From Azolla caroliniana (lineage: Eukaryota > Polypodiophyta): 64,000 nt of DNA. The notes beneath the pieces were generated by a model that saw nothing but the letters and a program-made list of their open reading frames with translations, made no database searches and had not been told where the DNA came from. Below, piece after piece: positions 12,202 to 24,358 of the stretch. Position numbers and translations under genes: made by a program. Location: contig JBHGNT010000015.1 of NCBI GenBank assembly GCA_043228905.1, forward strand, positions 16,430,001 through 16,494,000, written 5' to 3'. The first letter of the stretch is position 1, and each line of letters starts with the position of its first letter.

Positions 12202-12390
12202 ATCCATGGAAACTCGGTATGTGCCCTCGCCTCATATCCCCAGGAATGCACACAGGGTTTATGCATCCATGGAAACCCGGCCATGTGCCCTCGCCTCGTC
12301 GTATCCGCAAGAATGGACTTGGTTTATGCATCCATGGGAACTCGGCATATGCCCTCGCCTCATATCCCAAATCATCCACATGGTTTATGC
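12202..12390. repeat. Minisatellite, three units of 61-65 bp
   Basis: Units start at 12202, 12265 and 12330 with ATCCATGGAAACTCGG-like sequence, continue through GTGCCCTCGCCTC and end GGTTTATGC. Open frames in several registers across it arise because the unit lacks stops; I do not call a gene. Confidence 0.85.
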
Positions 12391-14061
12391 TTTCACTACT
12401 GAATCTCCAATTTCAGGCTTCCTTTGTTTGTTTGTTTTTTCTGTGTTCGAATCTTGACTCCCTCTCTTCCAAATGTAAGCTACTCTAAGTAATGGTTAAT
12501 TGTGACACGATTAAGAGAGAAAATGAAAAAAATAATAATACTAATGAGCCCTTCATTTAGTGGGCTACCCAACCCAAATTAGATCCTAAAGCCTTGGGAC
12601 TTTATGTGGATATACCTATTGTCATGCAGTTTCAAGATTGCAACACCTTGATGTGAGATCAGATTCACATAAGGCTATCATTGTCAAGTATTGTAATCAT
12701 GATCGTGCAGATCATCTAAACAAGCCACTCATTCGCTCATGAAGATTACGCATTTAAGATGAACATGCGCTTAACAAAAGATTTAATGGACACTCTTTTA
12801 ACGCATTAAAAGTGAAGGAAATCTAATTAAAAGCAAACAAATAGTTTTATTGATCGAGATTTGCACTAGTGCACCATTATTCCAAAGGTTAGAGTCAAGC
12901 ACTAAGTGATGAGACAACAAAGAGAGAAGCTCTAGTTTCAATTATCAAAAGTGAAGAAGCTCAATGAAAAGATTAAAAAATGGCGTTTATATTTGTATTA
13001 CAAAAGTGTTTTACCCTATGGTCCTTTCAACGATATCCTTTCCCTTTAGTTTCTACGTGTTAGTCCATGAAGCTTGTACCAACACAACCATAACAACATG
13101 GTGTTGATGCATATGATCGATACTTAACAATCTAGCATAGTGATTCCTTCCACATACAATAAAGTTGTTGTGTGGCATCTTGTCACCTTTACTTTGTTTA
13201 GCCTCTACAAAACTTGATCATATTCCATTGCCACTTTGTGGCCGTTTTTTTGAGCCATTGTCTTTTGTTTCCAACCCTAATACTATTGCCAAAAGCTTAA
13301 ATGGGTAACCTCCCATATTGGTGATAATTTGTCAAATCATTCATTGAAATTGGACTTTTCTTTCATTAGCCATTCAAAAACAAAACATGGAAGCTTCTGA
13401 TTTTATTCATGAGAAATATCTCGCCCTAGAATTATGTTCTCCCCAATTGTGTTTACTTTTGTCTTAGTGTTATGTTGTATGCTTCCCATCTTCCTATCGC
13501 TGATAGGTTTTAATCGTCATCCAACAATGGGCATTAGGTTCGCTAAGTTGCTTGGCAAGGACTCATTGTGGTCATCAAAAGTGTTCTCATCATATTTCTT
13601 TATTTTAGATAAGAATTAACTCTCAAACCAAATATAATGTCAAGCTTATAGGATAAGAACCTCTTAGTATATTGTGCACATTATAGGTTTACATATTGTA
13701 AGGCATGTACATACTTATATTTTTGTTTTAAAATTGAAGATTTCCTGGGAGTTTATGCCCACACATAACATTCCAAAAAGTAGACACTCTATAAATTCTA
13801 TTCACACACTTACTATATATAGTATTTACAATGTTTCACAAATCAATTTAGTAATCATGTTAATAACACCCACAAGTCCACATATAAAATTTGATCTCCG
13901 TGAGAGGATGCCTCTTTCATATGATATAACCTTTCTCTCTCAAATACTAAGTATGTCTCTTCACAAAATGTTTTCTTCCTATTTAAAATTATATGTTTAT
14001 TCAAGATACTCCCTTACGGGCAAGTGTTATTATTTACGAGATTAAAGATGCCTTTGACCTT
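12391..14061. other. Intergenic sequence without recognised genes
   Basis: AT-rich sequence. Short open frames here (for example at 13674-14045) have no motif that I recognise. Confidence 0.5.
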
Positions 14062-14213
14062 TGCATTGGAAGGTGATCATCAATATGCGGAACAAAACCA
14101 TCACTTTGTATGATGAAGATCTTTAGGTATATGGTATACAAGGTCAGTAGAATAGATTAGTGGGAGAAGCAAAGGCAACTCTAGCAAGAGAACAAGATCA
14201 AGAAAAACAACAA

Positions 14214-14249
<36 letters not shown>

Positions 14250-14453
14250 AAAGAGGCACACAAAGGTATCTGTATTATTCAAATCCAAGTTACAACAAAT
14301 GGCAGCAACAACATTACATCAACCATCAACTAAGTTACAAAGTTCAGTTTAAATACAAGGCAATTGCCCTTTCCAATATTTACAAACAGGGCCTAGACTT
14401 AGTCTGTCCAATGGGACAGTGTGAATACATCTATTATGTACCCGTATTTGACA
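14062..14453 (-). repeat. 3' LTR of the old copia element
   Basis: Matches 26773-27160 over its length, with many substitutions. It includes the GATGAAGATCTT block, a (GA)n run at about 14218-14247 and the end CCCGTATTTGACA. The polypurine-tract remnant CTCCCCTG follows at 14454. Confidence 0.85.
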
Positions 14454-14519
14454 CTCCCCTGTAATGGGCGTATACACCAAGAATCTGTAAATTAAAGAAT
14501 TATAAAAAAAATTATGGAT

Positions 14520-15559
14520 TTATACAAAAGGGTGATGGACTAATCGGTTTGTAGCCGAATCGGCAATGACCGGAAATATAAAGGGCGGATCGGCTAAAGC
14601 CGAATCAGTTGTGCCCATTACCGAATCTTGAAAGCGTCGTGGCCTATTGTCCGAAAACATCCTTGTGTATGATTCGATCAGACTGATATTTCTTGATGCC
14701 CCATCTGGTGCCGAAGAGACCGGAATCGATTTGTCGGAAAACACGTGGTCATCCCATCAACTGCATTGTTGGCCATCGACATTTTCTCAAGGCCGAGCTT
14801 CCCGAAAATGACGCAGTCTCGAACAAAGTGATATCGGACATCGATATGCTTTGAGGCATTATGATGAACTAGATATTTGGATAGAACGAATGCACCTTGA
14901 TTGTGTTGTAGACAACTAGAGCCGAGTTGGAATCGGCTTGTCGAAATGTGCACGCCAATCGTCTGAGCCATAGAGGTTCCTTCGTTGTGTCAGACACGTG
15001 TTCGGCTTCAACGGTTGAAGTGGTCGTGCACTCTTGGAGTTTCAACTTTCATGAGATTGCTCCATTGCCAAATTTATAAGCAGTATCCGGTTGTCAATTT
15101 TTGGTTGTTTAGGCAGCCGACAAAGTTCGAGTTGGTGTATCTGACTATGCCTAAAGTCATGTTCGGATCAAATAGGATGCCATGGTCTTTTGTGACCACT
15201 AGATATCTGAACACATGCTTTACTGCGTTCCAATGTGATCAACCGGGATTATGCGTAAACCTACTAACGAATCCTATGGCATGAGCAAAGTCCAGTCGTG
15301 TTGCGACCATCGCATACATCAAGGAGCCGACAACGATGCGTAAGGTACCAACTTCATAGTTTCCCCCTCCAGACCAGATGTTGAACCGTCTTTGGGAGAT
15401 AACCAAAGGCTAATTGGGAGCGGGGTCAAAGAAGATTTCGCCGATTGCATGTTGAAGTGTTCCAAGACATGTTCAATTTAGTCGGCTTGAGACAAAAATA
15501 GTTGTCGTTGATTCTAAAGCCGACTTATCTTCATCCCCAAAATGTGTCTTGCTAGACCA
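14520..15559 (-). pseudogene. Old copia element: RT tail and RNase H fragment
   Basis: Minus-strand remnants include the RNase H tail HHNASKHIDVRYHFVRDCVI, close to the younger element's HHNASKHIDVQYHFVRDCVI. Further right are decayed RT and RNase H sequences up to the insertion point of the young element. Stops and frame changes are frequent. Confidence 0.8.
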
Positions 15560-15564
15560 AGGTC
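15560..15564. repeat. Target-site duplication (left), AGGTC
   Basis: Five bases immediately left of the young copia LTR, identical to 21066-21070. Confidence 0.9.
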
Positions 15565-15651
15565 TGTTGGAGACAAGGCCGTGTCGATGCGGAAGATCAA
15601 GAAGCATTCGATTAGGGTTTCGAGTACCTGCGTATGACAGTTTCTAGTCGT

Positions 15652-15686
<35 letters not shown>

Positions 15687-15873
15687 GCACAAAAGACTCT
15701 TTCTATTCCATAGAAAACAATAATACAACCAACCTTACAAAAAGGTTACAAGGTCACTATATATAGTGACCGACTTAGGGCAACTACCATTTATGCTAAT
15801 TACACAAATGGCCCAAACTTGATCTATACAAAGGGATAGTGTGAATACGTCCATTATACACTTGTATTCGACA
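15565..15873 (-). repeat. 3' LTR of the young copia element (309 bp)
   Basis: Same sequence as 20761-21065 except for two more GA units in the microsatellite around 15655-15682. Contains CACTATATATAGTG, a palindromic TATA-like motif that could be the promoter core of the element. Confidence 0.95.
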
Positions 15874-15880
15874 CTCCCCC
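15874..15880 (-). other. Polypurine tract of the young copia element
   Basis: GGGGGAG on the minus strand directly abuts the 3' LTR. It is the expected primer site for plus-strand DNA synthesis. Confidence 0.75.
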
Positions 15881-16066
15881 GTAATGGGCGTATACATGGG
15901 TTATCTAAGCTTACAGGTATAAACCTAGGTTCTCGGACATATCAGTTTTGTTCGAGTCGGCAGGGTCCGAAGGCAGAAGACCGAACTGGTCGGGTCGGAA
16001 GAGTTGAAGCCGATCATTGAGGAACTGATGTCGGTTGTCTGAAACCATCCTGCGCTGTGTCCGGCT

Positions 16067-18772
16067 CTAACCGGACTGGTTTGTCGTTACGCCCATCTGA
16101 TGCCAAAGGGACCGAAAGCGGTCTGCCGAAAGACACTTGGTCATTCCATCTGCGACATTGTCGGTTGTGGATATTTTCTCTAGACCAATTTTCCCTGAAA
16201 TGACGCAGTCCCGAACGAAGTGATATTGAACGTCGATATGTTTGGAGGCGTTGTGGTGAACCGGATTTCTCGACAAGGCAACAGCACCTTGACTGTCGCT
16301 ATAGACAACTGGGGCCGAGTCATGGTCGACTTGTCGAAACGTGTGCGCCAACCGGCCGAGCCACAAAGCTTCTTTTGCAGCGTCGGATGCAGCTACATAT
16401 TCTGCTTCAGTCGTTGAGGTTGCTGTGCACTCCTGAAGTTTCGACTTCCATGAAATTGCTCCATTGCCGAATTTGAAGCAGTATCCGGTTGTTGATTTCC
16501 GACTGTCTATACAGCCGGCGAAGTCCGAGTCGGTGTAACCGACAACGCCCGAGGTCGAGTTCGGACCGAAAAGAATGCCGTGGTCTTTTGTGCCAGCCAG
16601 ATATTTGAACACATGCTTGACTGCGTTCCAATGCGATCGGCCAGGATTGTGCATAAATCTGCTAATGACTCCTACGGCATGAGAGATATCAGGCCGTGTC
16701 GCGACCATCAGGTACATAAGAGAGCCGACTGCCGGTGCATACGGTACCGACTTCATATCTTCCCCCTCCGGACCGGATGTCGGGCAGTCTCGCTGAGAGA
16801 GCCGAAGATTCATGGGGAGCGGGGTTGAAGCAGATTTGGCTGATTGCATGTTGAAGCGTTCCAAGACACATCTGATATAGTCGGTCTGAGACAAAAAAAG
16901 ATGTCGTTTATCGCGATGCCGACTAATCTTCATGCCAAGTATGTGTCGTGCCGGACCGAGGTCCTTCATGGCAAACTTCAACCGCAGTTGCCGAACGAGA
17001 TCGGCAAGTTCGCCCGCGTGGCGTCCAGAAATTAGCATGTCGTCCACGTAAATGATGAGGAAGATGGGTGATCCATCTTGAGCTGTGTTGGTAAAAAGAC
17101 AATGGTCCTCATCGTTTTTTGAGAAGCCGATCGATTGGATGAAGTCGTCGAACTTCTTGTACCATTGTCGCGGTGCCTGTTTGAGGCCGTATAGACTCTT
17201 CCTGAGTCGGCAGACTAGATGTTCTTGGCCAGTTGCCACGAAGCCTTTTGGCTGCTCCATATAAATTTGCTCTTCAAGATCACCATGGAGGAAGGCTGTT
17301 TTGACATCTAGCTGAATCAGCTCCAAGTTGTCGGCTGCCACTACGCCGAGTAGGAAACGAAGGGTTGTCATTTTCACCACTGGTGAAAAAATCTCGTCGA
17401 AGTCGACGCCATATTCTTGTCGGAAGCCCTTCGCAACTAATCTGGCCTTGTACTTTGGGGTGGTCGAATCAGACGTCTCTTTTAGTCGATAAACCCACTT
17501 GCAAGGAAGAGCACGTCGATTCTTAGGTAGTTCGACCAGATCCCAAGTCTTGTTTGCCCGAATGGAGTGCATTTCCGACTCCATCGCCAAATGCCAGGTG
17601 GCTGAATCGACAGATGTCGATGCTTCTTCGTAAGACGTCGGTTCGCCGGCGTCGGTGAAGAAAATTCCAGGAGAGTACCTCTCCGGAGGTTGCGACAGTC
17701 TCTCAGATCGTCTAGGTATGATTGGACTGGTCGCATCGGGTATCGAGGTCGGATGGTCCGAAAGCGAATCATTCGGCTGTGCCGAGTCAGAGTTGTCCGA
17801 GTCGGTAGTGTAAGGTTCAGCTACCCGTGAAGCTGACCGTGTGTTAAGAGCGGGGCCTTCTTGAAGGGTCGGCACATCGGAAAATGTTACCCTTCGGACT
17901 TCGATCGGTGTTTCGACTGATGGATTCATAGCCGACTCGTTGAACACAACGTCCGAACTTCGAACGATTTGTCTGCGTTCGGGGTCCCAGAGTCGGTATC
18001 CCATTTCGCCGTCGGATCCATATCCAAGGAAAATGCATTTCCTGGACCGAGGTGCAAGTTTTCGGCGATCATCTTTCGGAATAAGGGCGTACGCCTCGCA
18101 TCCGAAGATCCTCAGCTTGTCGTAATTCGGCTTACTGCCGATCCATAGTTCCTGAGGAATTTGAAGTCCTAGAGGTCTACTTGGCGACATATTGATTATG
18201 TGTACTGCCGTGAGTAGAGCCTCTGCCCAGAAGCCATCCGACAGTCCGGAGTGTTGGAGCATGGAAACTATCCGTTCTTGGATTGTCCGATTCATGCGTT
18301 CTGCAATCCCGTTTTGCTCCGGACTGTGTGGTGCCGTAAATTCACGTCGGATGCCGCGTTGTCGGCAGAATTTGACGAATTCTTCTGATTTGAACTCTCC
18401 CCCATTGTCGGTCCGAAAGCATTTCAGTTTTCGGTCAGTTTGATTTTCTACCATAGCGAGCCAATCGGAGAAGATCGATAAGACACGATCTTTGGTGCGA
18501 ATTGGATAAGCCCACACCTTTCGAGTCGAATCGTCAATAAAACTGACGAAGTAAGAGGCACCGCCGAGAGACTGATGCGGCATTGGGCCACAGACGTCCG
18601 AGTGGACTAAATCGAGAGGTCTTGTTTCTCTTGGTGCTGATGTCGGGTGTGATGCGGCTGCTTGTTTGCCATACTGGCAATGTTCGCAGAATTGATGATC
18701 CGAGAAGGAGAGTTTAGGGATGTATCCGGCGTAATGCCGGCCTTGCTGAGGTGTCCTAATCTTCTGTGCCAT
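16067..18772 (-). pseudogene. Young copia pol: integrase, reverse transcriptase, RNase H
   Basis: An open minus-strand frame of 901 codons. Near its start is the CxxC half of the integrase zinc finger (FCEHCQYGKQ). The DDE core follows: D in HSDVCGPM, D in FRTDNGGEFK, E in PEQNGIAERMNR. RT follows with LVAKGFRQEYGVDFDEIFSP and the catalytic YVDD (residues about 575-578). RNase H has YTDSDFAGC and TEAEYVAASDAAKEA. The HH half of the zinc finger (LWHRRLGHLSKAG) is in the upstream gag/protease frame, so the polyprotein is broken by a frameshift near 18735. Compared with the older copy at 22741-22766 the young copy lacks 13 nt there. The pol domains themselves look intact, so trans-mobilisation is conceivable but the copy is not autonomous as read. 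Confidence 0.95.
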
Positions 18773-20085
18773 AGTGATGACACAGGAATATCCACCAAAA
18801 ACAGGTTACCCTCTCTGAGCGTAACGTGTAACGGATACAGTGAGTGTATCTTGGGTCCTCTGGCAAGCAGGAGGTTCCCCCTGTGGAGTGTCCACCCTCC
18901 CGAAGAAAAACCGGCACGAATGCCATCTTCATCTAGTTGTCCGACTGAGATCAATGGCCTTGAGAGCTCGGGTACATGTCGGACATTGTGAAGTACAAGT
19001 GTAGAGCCACCTGCAAGGTTGAGCTCTACTGTGCCGATTCCAATGATGTCACAGTGTTGCGAGTTGCCGACTCGAACTGAGTCGGAGTGACGGATCGTAT
19101 ATTGCCGAAATTGGGATCGATGAGGAGTCACGTGAAATGACGCGCCCGAATCTAAGAGCCATGTGCTCGATTCTTCAGTCGTGAGCAGAACTTCTGATCC
19201 GACTGGATTTTCGATTGATAGTATATTCGGGTCGTTTGGTAACACATCAGCTGAGGAGCTGACGTAATTGATCTCCTCATGCCGGCCACTCTTCTTGTCT
19301 GATTTCTGAGACTTGTCGTTCTTGTTCTTGAGTGCGCGGCAGTCGGCTTTGATGTGTCCGGGTTTCTTGCAATAGTTGCAGATTCGATTATCCCGTGACT
19401 GGCTCCGTCTTCGCTGATTGTTCGGCTGCCGTGAGGAATCTCTTCCTCGTATGTTCGATCGGTCTGTCGAACCTTGTACTACATAAGCGTCGTCTGTTGA
19501 GTCTTTGGCGAAAGACTTTCTTCGAGCTGCTTCGGTCAGGATTGCGCTCGTGACTTCGGAGTATTTAACAGCCGTGGTTGACGCGTTGCACACGGTTGTG
19601 ACGAAAGTTTCCCATGATGAGGGAAGGCTGCTCATGAGTATCATTGCTCTGAGTTCATCCTCGATTGCCGTCCCCTGAGATGAGATTTGGGAGCTTATGC
19701 TTTCGTACTCATTGAGATGTGCTTGAACCGAATCTGATTCTTTCATCCGCAAGTTGTAGAGGCGCCGGATCAGAAACATCTTTGTTGCAGCGACCTTCTT
19801 TTCGTAAGTGTCCGACAGTGTTTTCCACAGTTCGAATGTTGTCGTACACGATTGCACCGTAAAGTATACCGATTCCGATAGGTGCATCCGAATCGTGGCG
19901 CGGACGATTCTGTCCAGCTTCTGCCACTCAATTGGTTTGTATCCTTCTGGAGGTTCTTCATTTTCGATGGGATCGATTTGCCCCTTGACTATGAGATAGT
20001 CCTACATTTGCTCCTTCCAGAAGTTGAAGTTCGATCCATCGAACTTTCGTAGACTCATTTCTGACGAGCCGGATGTTGATGCCAT
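18607..20085 (-). pseudogene. Young copia gag and protease, with a premature stop
   Basis: Gag starts at the ATG at 20085 (MASTSGSSEMSLRKFDGSNF) and is interrupted by TAG at 20004-20002 after WKEQM. The frame then stays open to 18607. The CCHC nucleic-acid knuckle CNYCKKPGHIKADC lies at about 19380-19339, and the aspartic protease site WLLDSGASFHV at about 19165-19133. The integrase start LWHRRLGHLSKAG comes next. After that the frame runs into unrelated residues because of the 13-nt deletion described for pol. A second in-frame Met at 19887 follows the premature stop but would lack the gag N-terminus. Confidence 0.9.
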
Positions 20086-20746
20086 CAAATTTGGTTTCGG
20101 TTGACGAAGCTCGGTTCGGAGTTGACTACGAACCTTGTTGGAGTGCAGCCGGTTGGCTCACCCGATATCGTTCTAGTCGGATTTGGACCCGAGTCGGTTC
20201 GGCTTCGGATATATGTATTGTTGAACTTGCTCGAATTGACTCCAGTAACTTGAGGGACAGAACCGACTGGTCTTCCCGAATGTTGCCGAGTCGGAGTGAT
20301 CCCGGTTCACTTCCGAATATATATGCCAAATACCGATTATTGAAACCGATTGTCTGGACCGATTCTGCTTCGGGTGACTGCAGCGACGAGAGAGACGGAT
20401 CCAACTGATCCTCCCGAATGTCGATCAGCCGGATGAAGCACGAATTTGGGTTGTTGTCCTTGAAGTCGTCGTTGTGCAGGAAGCCCACCTCAAGCAGTTA
20501 CGATCAGGGAAGTAGAGTACAGCCGACTGGCTTACTCCGAGTGATGATCTAACGCAGCGAGATTCAAGCTTGTGTTTGCCTACTTTCTTCTCTGTTTCTT
20601 CGAATGACGCAAGAGGCCGAATGCTTTGCAGACTAGGATGAAGTGAAAGGCCGAATACTGTGCAGGCTCTGATGAAGCGAAGAACCGAATGCTGTGCAGG
20701 CTGAGACGACGGCCGACAGCGGGTTGAGGGACCGAATACTGTGCAG
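20086..20746 (-). other. Young copia 5' leader with internal repeats
   Basis: The leader between the primer site and gag is rich in CCGA motifs. The part next to the primer site (about 20607-20755) contains at least four copies of a CCGAATxCTxTGCAGxCT unit. The copy nearest the LTR runs directly into the primer-binding site. No protein motif was seen. Confidence 0.7.
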
Positions 20747-20758
20747 GCTCTGATACCA
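20747..20758 (-). other. Primer-binding site of the young copia element (tRNA-iMet)
   Basis: TGGTATCAGAGC on the minus strand, two bases inside the 5' LTR. It is the standard plant complement to initiator tRNA-Met. Confidence 0.95.
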
Positions 20759-20760
20759 GA

Positions 20761-21065
20761 TGTTGGAGACAAGGCCGTGTCGATGCGGAAGATCAAGAAG
20801 CATTCGATTAGGGTTTCGAGTACCTGCGTATGACAGTTTCTAGTCGTGCACAGAGAGAGAGAGAGAGAGAGAGAGGAGGCACAAAAGACTCTTTCTATTC
20901 CATAGAAAACAATAATACAACCAACCTTACAAAAAGGTTACAAGGTCACTATATATAGTGACCGACTTAGGGCAACTACCATTTATGCTAATTACACAAA
21001 TGGCCCAAACTTGATCTATACAAAGGGATAGTGTGAATACGTCCATTATACACTTGTATTCGACA
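20761..21065 (-). repeat. 5' LTR of the young copia element (305 bp)
   Basis: Starts TGTTGG and ends CGACA on the plus strand. Apparently identical to 15565-15873 apart from (GA)n length. Confidence 0.95.
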
Positions 21066-21070
21066 AGGTC
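21066..21070. repeat. Target-site duplication (right), AGGTC
   Basis: Matches 15560-15564 and marks the right end of the young copia insertion. Confidence 0.9.
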
Positions 21071-23712
21071 CTCATGGAAAACTTCAACCGCAATTGTCAA
21101 AGGAGTTCAGCAAGCTCTCCAACATGTTGTCCGGAGAGTACTATGTCGTCTACATAGACGATGAGGAAGATGGATGACCCATCCCGAGCTGTTTTGGTGA
21201 AGAGGCAATTGTCCTCATCGCTTTTGGAGAAATCAATCGATTGGATGAAGCCATCAAACTTCTTATACCACTGCCTTGATGCCTATTTGAGGTCGTATAG
21301 ACTCTTCCTGAGTCAATAGACTAGATGTTCCTGGACGGATACTACAAAACCTTTCGGTTGCTCCATATAAATCTCCTCGTCTAGGTTACCATGGAGGAAG
21401 GTTGTTTTGACATCTAGTTGGGTCGGCTCTAAGTCCTCGGCTACCACGACGCCGAGCATGAAGCGAAGGGTCATCATTTTCACCACTAATGAAATTTAAA
21501 GATTTTGTCAAAATCAACACCATATTCTTGCAAGAATCCCTTTGCTACTAATCTAGGTTTGAATTTTGGGTTGGCCAAATCAAACCTCTCTTTTAGTCAG
21601 TACACCCACTTGCATGGAAGAGCACATCAAATTTTCAGTAATTCGACCAAATCCCAACTCTTGTTTTGCCAGATGGAGTTCATTTCAGGCTCCATCGCTA
21701 GATGCCATGTGGCCGATGCTTTTCGTATGACGTCGGCTCGCCAACTTCCTTGAAGAAGATTCCAAGAGGTTACCTCTCCGGAGACTGCGACAGTCTTTCT
21801 GATATTTTTGGTATGACTGTGTAGTCGTATCGGGTATCTGAGTTAGATGGTCCGGACTCAAAACATTCGGTTGGAGCCGATTCAGTGGTAGAGGATTTGG
21901 CTCCCCATGACGCCGACCTCATGTTTTGGCTTGGGCCGTCATGAAGGGCCGACACTTCCAAGAAAGTTACCCTTCAGACTTCAATAGGCTTTCAATCGTC
22001 TTGTTCATGACTTTCTCGTTGAAGACAACGTTCGAACTTCAGACAATCTGTCTGTTCTCTGGGTCCAGGAGTCGATATCTGATTTCACCATCTGGTCCGT
22101 ACCCAAGGAAAATGCATTTCCTAGACCTCAGTTTGATCATTCATCGATCGTCTTTCGGTACAAGGGTGTATGCTTCGCATCCGAAATTCGGCTGCCTACC
22201 GGTCCATAATTCCTGAGGTATTTGAAGTCCTAGAGGCCTACTCGGCGACATATTGATTATGTGTATTGTCGTAAGTAGGGCCTCTACCCAGAAGCCATCC
22301 AATAGTTTGGAGTGTTGGAGCATAACGACGATTCCGTTCTCCTCTGGATTATATGGTGTTGTATATTCACGTCGAATGTCGTGTTGTCGAAAAAATTTGA
22401 CGAATTCCTCTAATTTGAACTCTCCTCCATTGTTGGACTGTAAGTATTTCATCTTCTGGTCATATTCATTCTGAACCATGGCAAGCCATTCTCAAAAGAT
22501 CGAGAACATCCAATCTTTTGTTCTAGCTGGGTAGGCCCACACCTTGCTAGTCAAATCGCCAATGAAGCTAACGAAGTAGGAGGCGCCGCCAAGAGACTGA
22601 TGTGGCATCAGGCCACAGACCTGTGAATGGACCAATTCGAGTGGACTCGATTCTTTTGGTGTTGTCGTCGGGTGCGAGGCTGCAGCTTGTTTGCTGTATT
22701 GGTAGTTCTTGCAGAATTGGTGTTCTGAAAGGAGAGTTTGGGGATATATCTGGCTCTGGATAAGTGCGTTATGCTGACCTTGCGGAGGTGTCCAAGTTGT
22801 CCATACCATAGTGATGACACAGGGTTATCAACTAGAAACAAGTCACCCTCTCTGAGTGTGACGTATAATGGGCACATAGAGTGTACTTTCGGACCTCATG
22901 CAACCAGGAGGTTCCCCCTATGGAGTGTCCACCCTCCTGATGAGAAGCCAGCACAGATGTCGTATTCGTCAAGTTGTCAGACCGAGATCAACGGTCTTGA
23001 CAGCTCAGGTAGGTGTTGGAGATTATGTAGTACCAATGTAGAGCCACCCGGAAGGTTGAGCTCTATTGTGCCGATACCGATTATAACACAATGCGGCAAA
23101 TTTCAGACTCGGATTGAGTCAGAATGTTGGGCCAAATATTGCTAGAATTGTGATATGTGAGGAGTCACGTGGTAGAAAGCCGCTCAAATATAGGAGCCAT
23201 GTGCTCGATTCCTCAATCATGAGCAGAATTTCTAACTCGGCTAAATTCTCTATGAACAAGATGTTTGGGTCATCCATCAGTACTTCGGGTGATGAGCCGA
23301 CGTAGTTGACCTCTTCATGTTGGCCATCCTTCTGATCAACTCCTTGTGTTTTGTCATTCTTTACTTTACGAGCGCAACAGTTGGCCTTGACATGTCCAAG
23401 CTTTTTGCAATAGTTGCATATCTGACTCTCTTTGAACTTGACTTAGCTCTGCGAATTGCTCGGCGGCCGAGAAGAACTTCTTCCCCTACTGTTCGGTTGG
23501 TCATTTGAACTCTGTACTACAAAAGCATCCTTGGCCGAATCATGAACGAACTATCTCCTCCGAGCATCTTTTGTGAAAATTGAGCTCTTCGATTCAGAGT
23601 AGCTTACGACCGTTCCAGATTTGTTGCACACAATGGTGACATGGGCTTTTGAAGACGAAGGCAGACTGCTCATCAATACAAGAGCTTTTAACTTGTCTTC
23701 TATTGTGACTCT
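21071..23712 (-). pseudogene. Old copia element: RT, integrase, protease and gag fragments
   Basis: Reading leftwards from 23712. A gag fragment has LKALVLMSSLPSSS (about 23700-23640), followed by a decayed knuckle region near 23400. Protease and integrase-start remnants follow (YIPKLSF near 22740). Integrase pieces include SNNGGEFKLEEFVKFF, NPEENG and LLDGFWVEALLTTIHIINMS (22479-22141). The front half of RT follows up to the young insertion. Multiple stops and frame changes are present. Each block aligns by eye to the young element's gag-pol. Confidence 0.85.
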
Positions 23713-24331
23713 TGTTAGGATTTTGTCCCTCCTAATAGGAGAAGTCAACAACCGAATTCTAGTTGGTCGGTTGGATTGACCAATGAGTTGATTGAATTGA
23801 GGGTCGGCCAAAGTGAAGATATTTGGGATCGAAGAGTCGGATCGACCAAATAGCCGACAATAGGAGCCGGCTAGTCGAATCGACTAAATTGTCGACTTGT
23901 GGGTCGGACAGTCGAGTCGACCAATTGGTCGATTACTTATTATTATATTATAATAATATCTTATTCACACACACACACACACACACATGGAGCTAGGACA
24001 AGATTATTATGTGAGAGATTATTATTGTGTAATTCAAGAGATACAAAAGGAGGAAGAAAAAGAGTGTGAGTGTCAATGAGTGATGGCACAGTTTTGTAGA
24101 ACTTGCCAAAACCCTAAGAAGGGATTTTCTATAATCTGAGCCTCTCTCCTTGAAAGCTTGGAAAGCTTTGTAATCTATCTTTGTAATCTTGTCTCATAGT
24201 GAAGTCTGTTGCTCTGTGGTTTGCCTTGTTTTAGGGTTTCCGCGTAAATCTTGTGTACCATGTACTTTAAGTTTCTATTTTGTGTTTTTTAGCCTATCTT
24301 TGTTGTTCATCTTCGGTCTTAAATTGTATCA
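23713..24331 (+). repeat. 5' LTR of the plus-strand copia element
   Basis: Inferred from the TGTTAGG start after the gag fragment and the CA end three bases before the primer site. It carries a (CA)n run at about 23962-23986. No second copy exists in the window. Confidence 0.65.
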
Positions 24332-24334
24332 AAC

Positions 24335-24346
24335 TGGTATCAGAGC
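24335..24346 (+). other. Primer-binding site of the plus-strand copia element
   Basis: TGGTATCAGAGC, complementary to initiator tRNA-Met. Confidence 0.9.
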
Positions 24347-24358
24347 TTGGGGTGCTAG

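Larger units (their letters stand above)
15565..21065 (-). mobile_element. Young full-length copia retrotransposon nested in a relative
   Basis: 5.5 kb, minus strand. The LTRs 15565-15873 and 20761-21065 look identical by eye apart from the length of their (GA)n run. Both start TGTTGG and end GACA and are flanked by the 5-bp duplication AGGTC. The primer-binding site is at 20747-20758 and the polypurine tract at 15874-15880. Gene order gag, protease, integrase, RT, RNase H makes it Ty1/copia. The target is the RT region of the older copia: the sequence ending GACCAAGGTC continues as CTCATGG after the right LTR. Despite its youth it is defective, with a premature stop in gag and a frameshift at the protease/integrase junction. 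Confidence 0.95.

Noticed and set aside
12015-12488. 157-residue plus-strand protein
   Set aside because: It depends on the three-unit minisatellite, which is open in several frames, and shows no domain.
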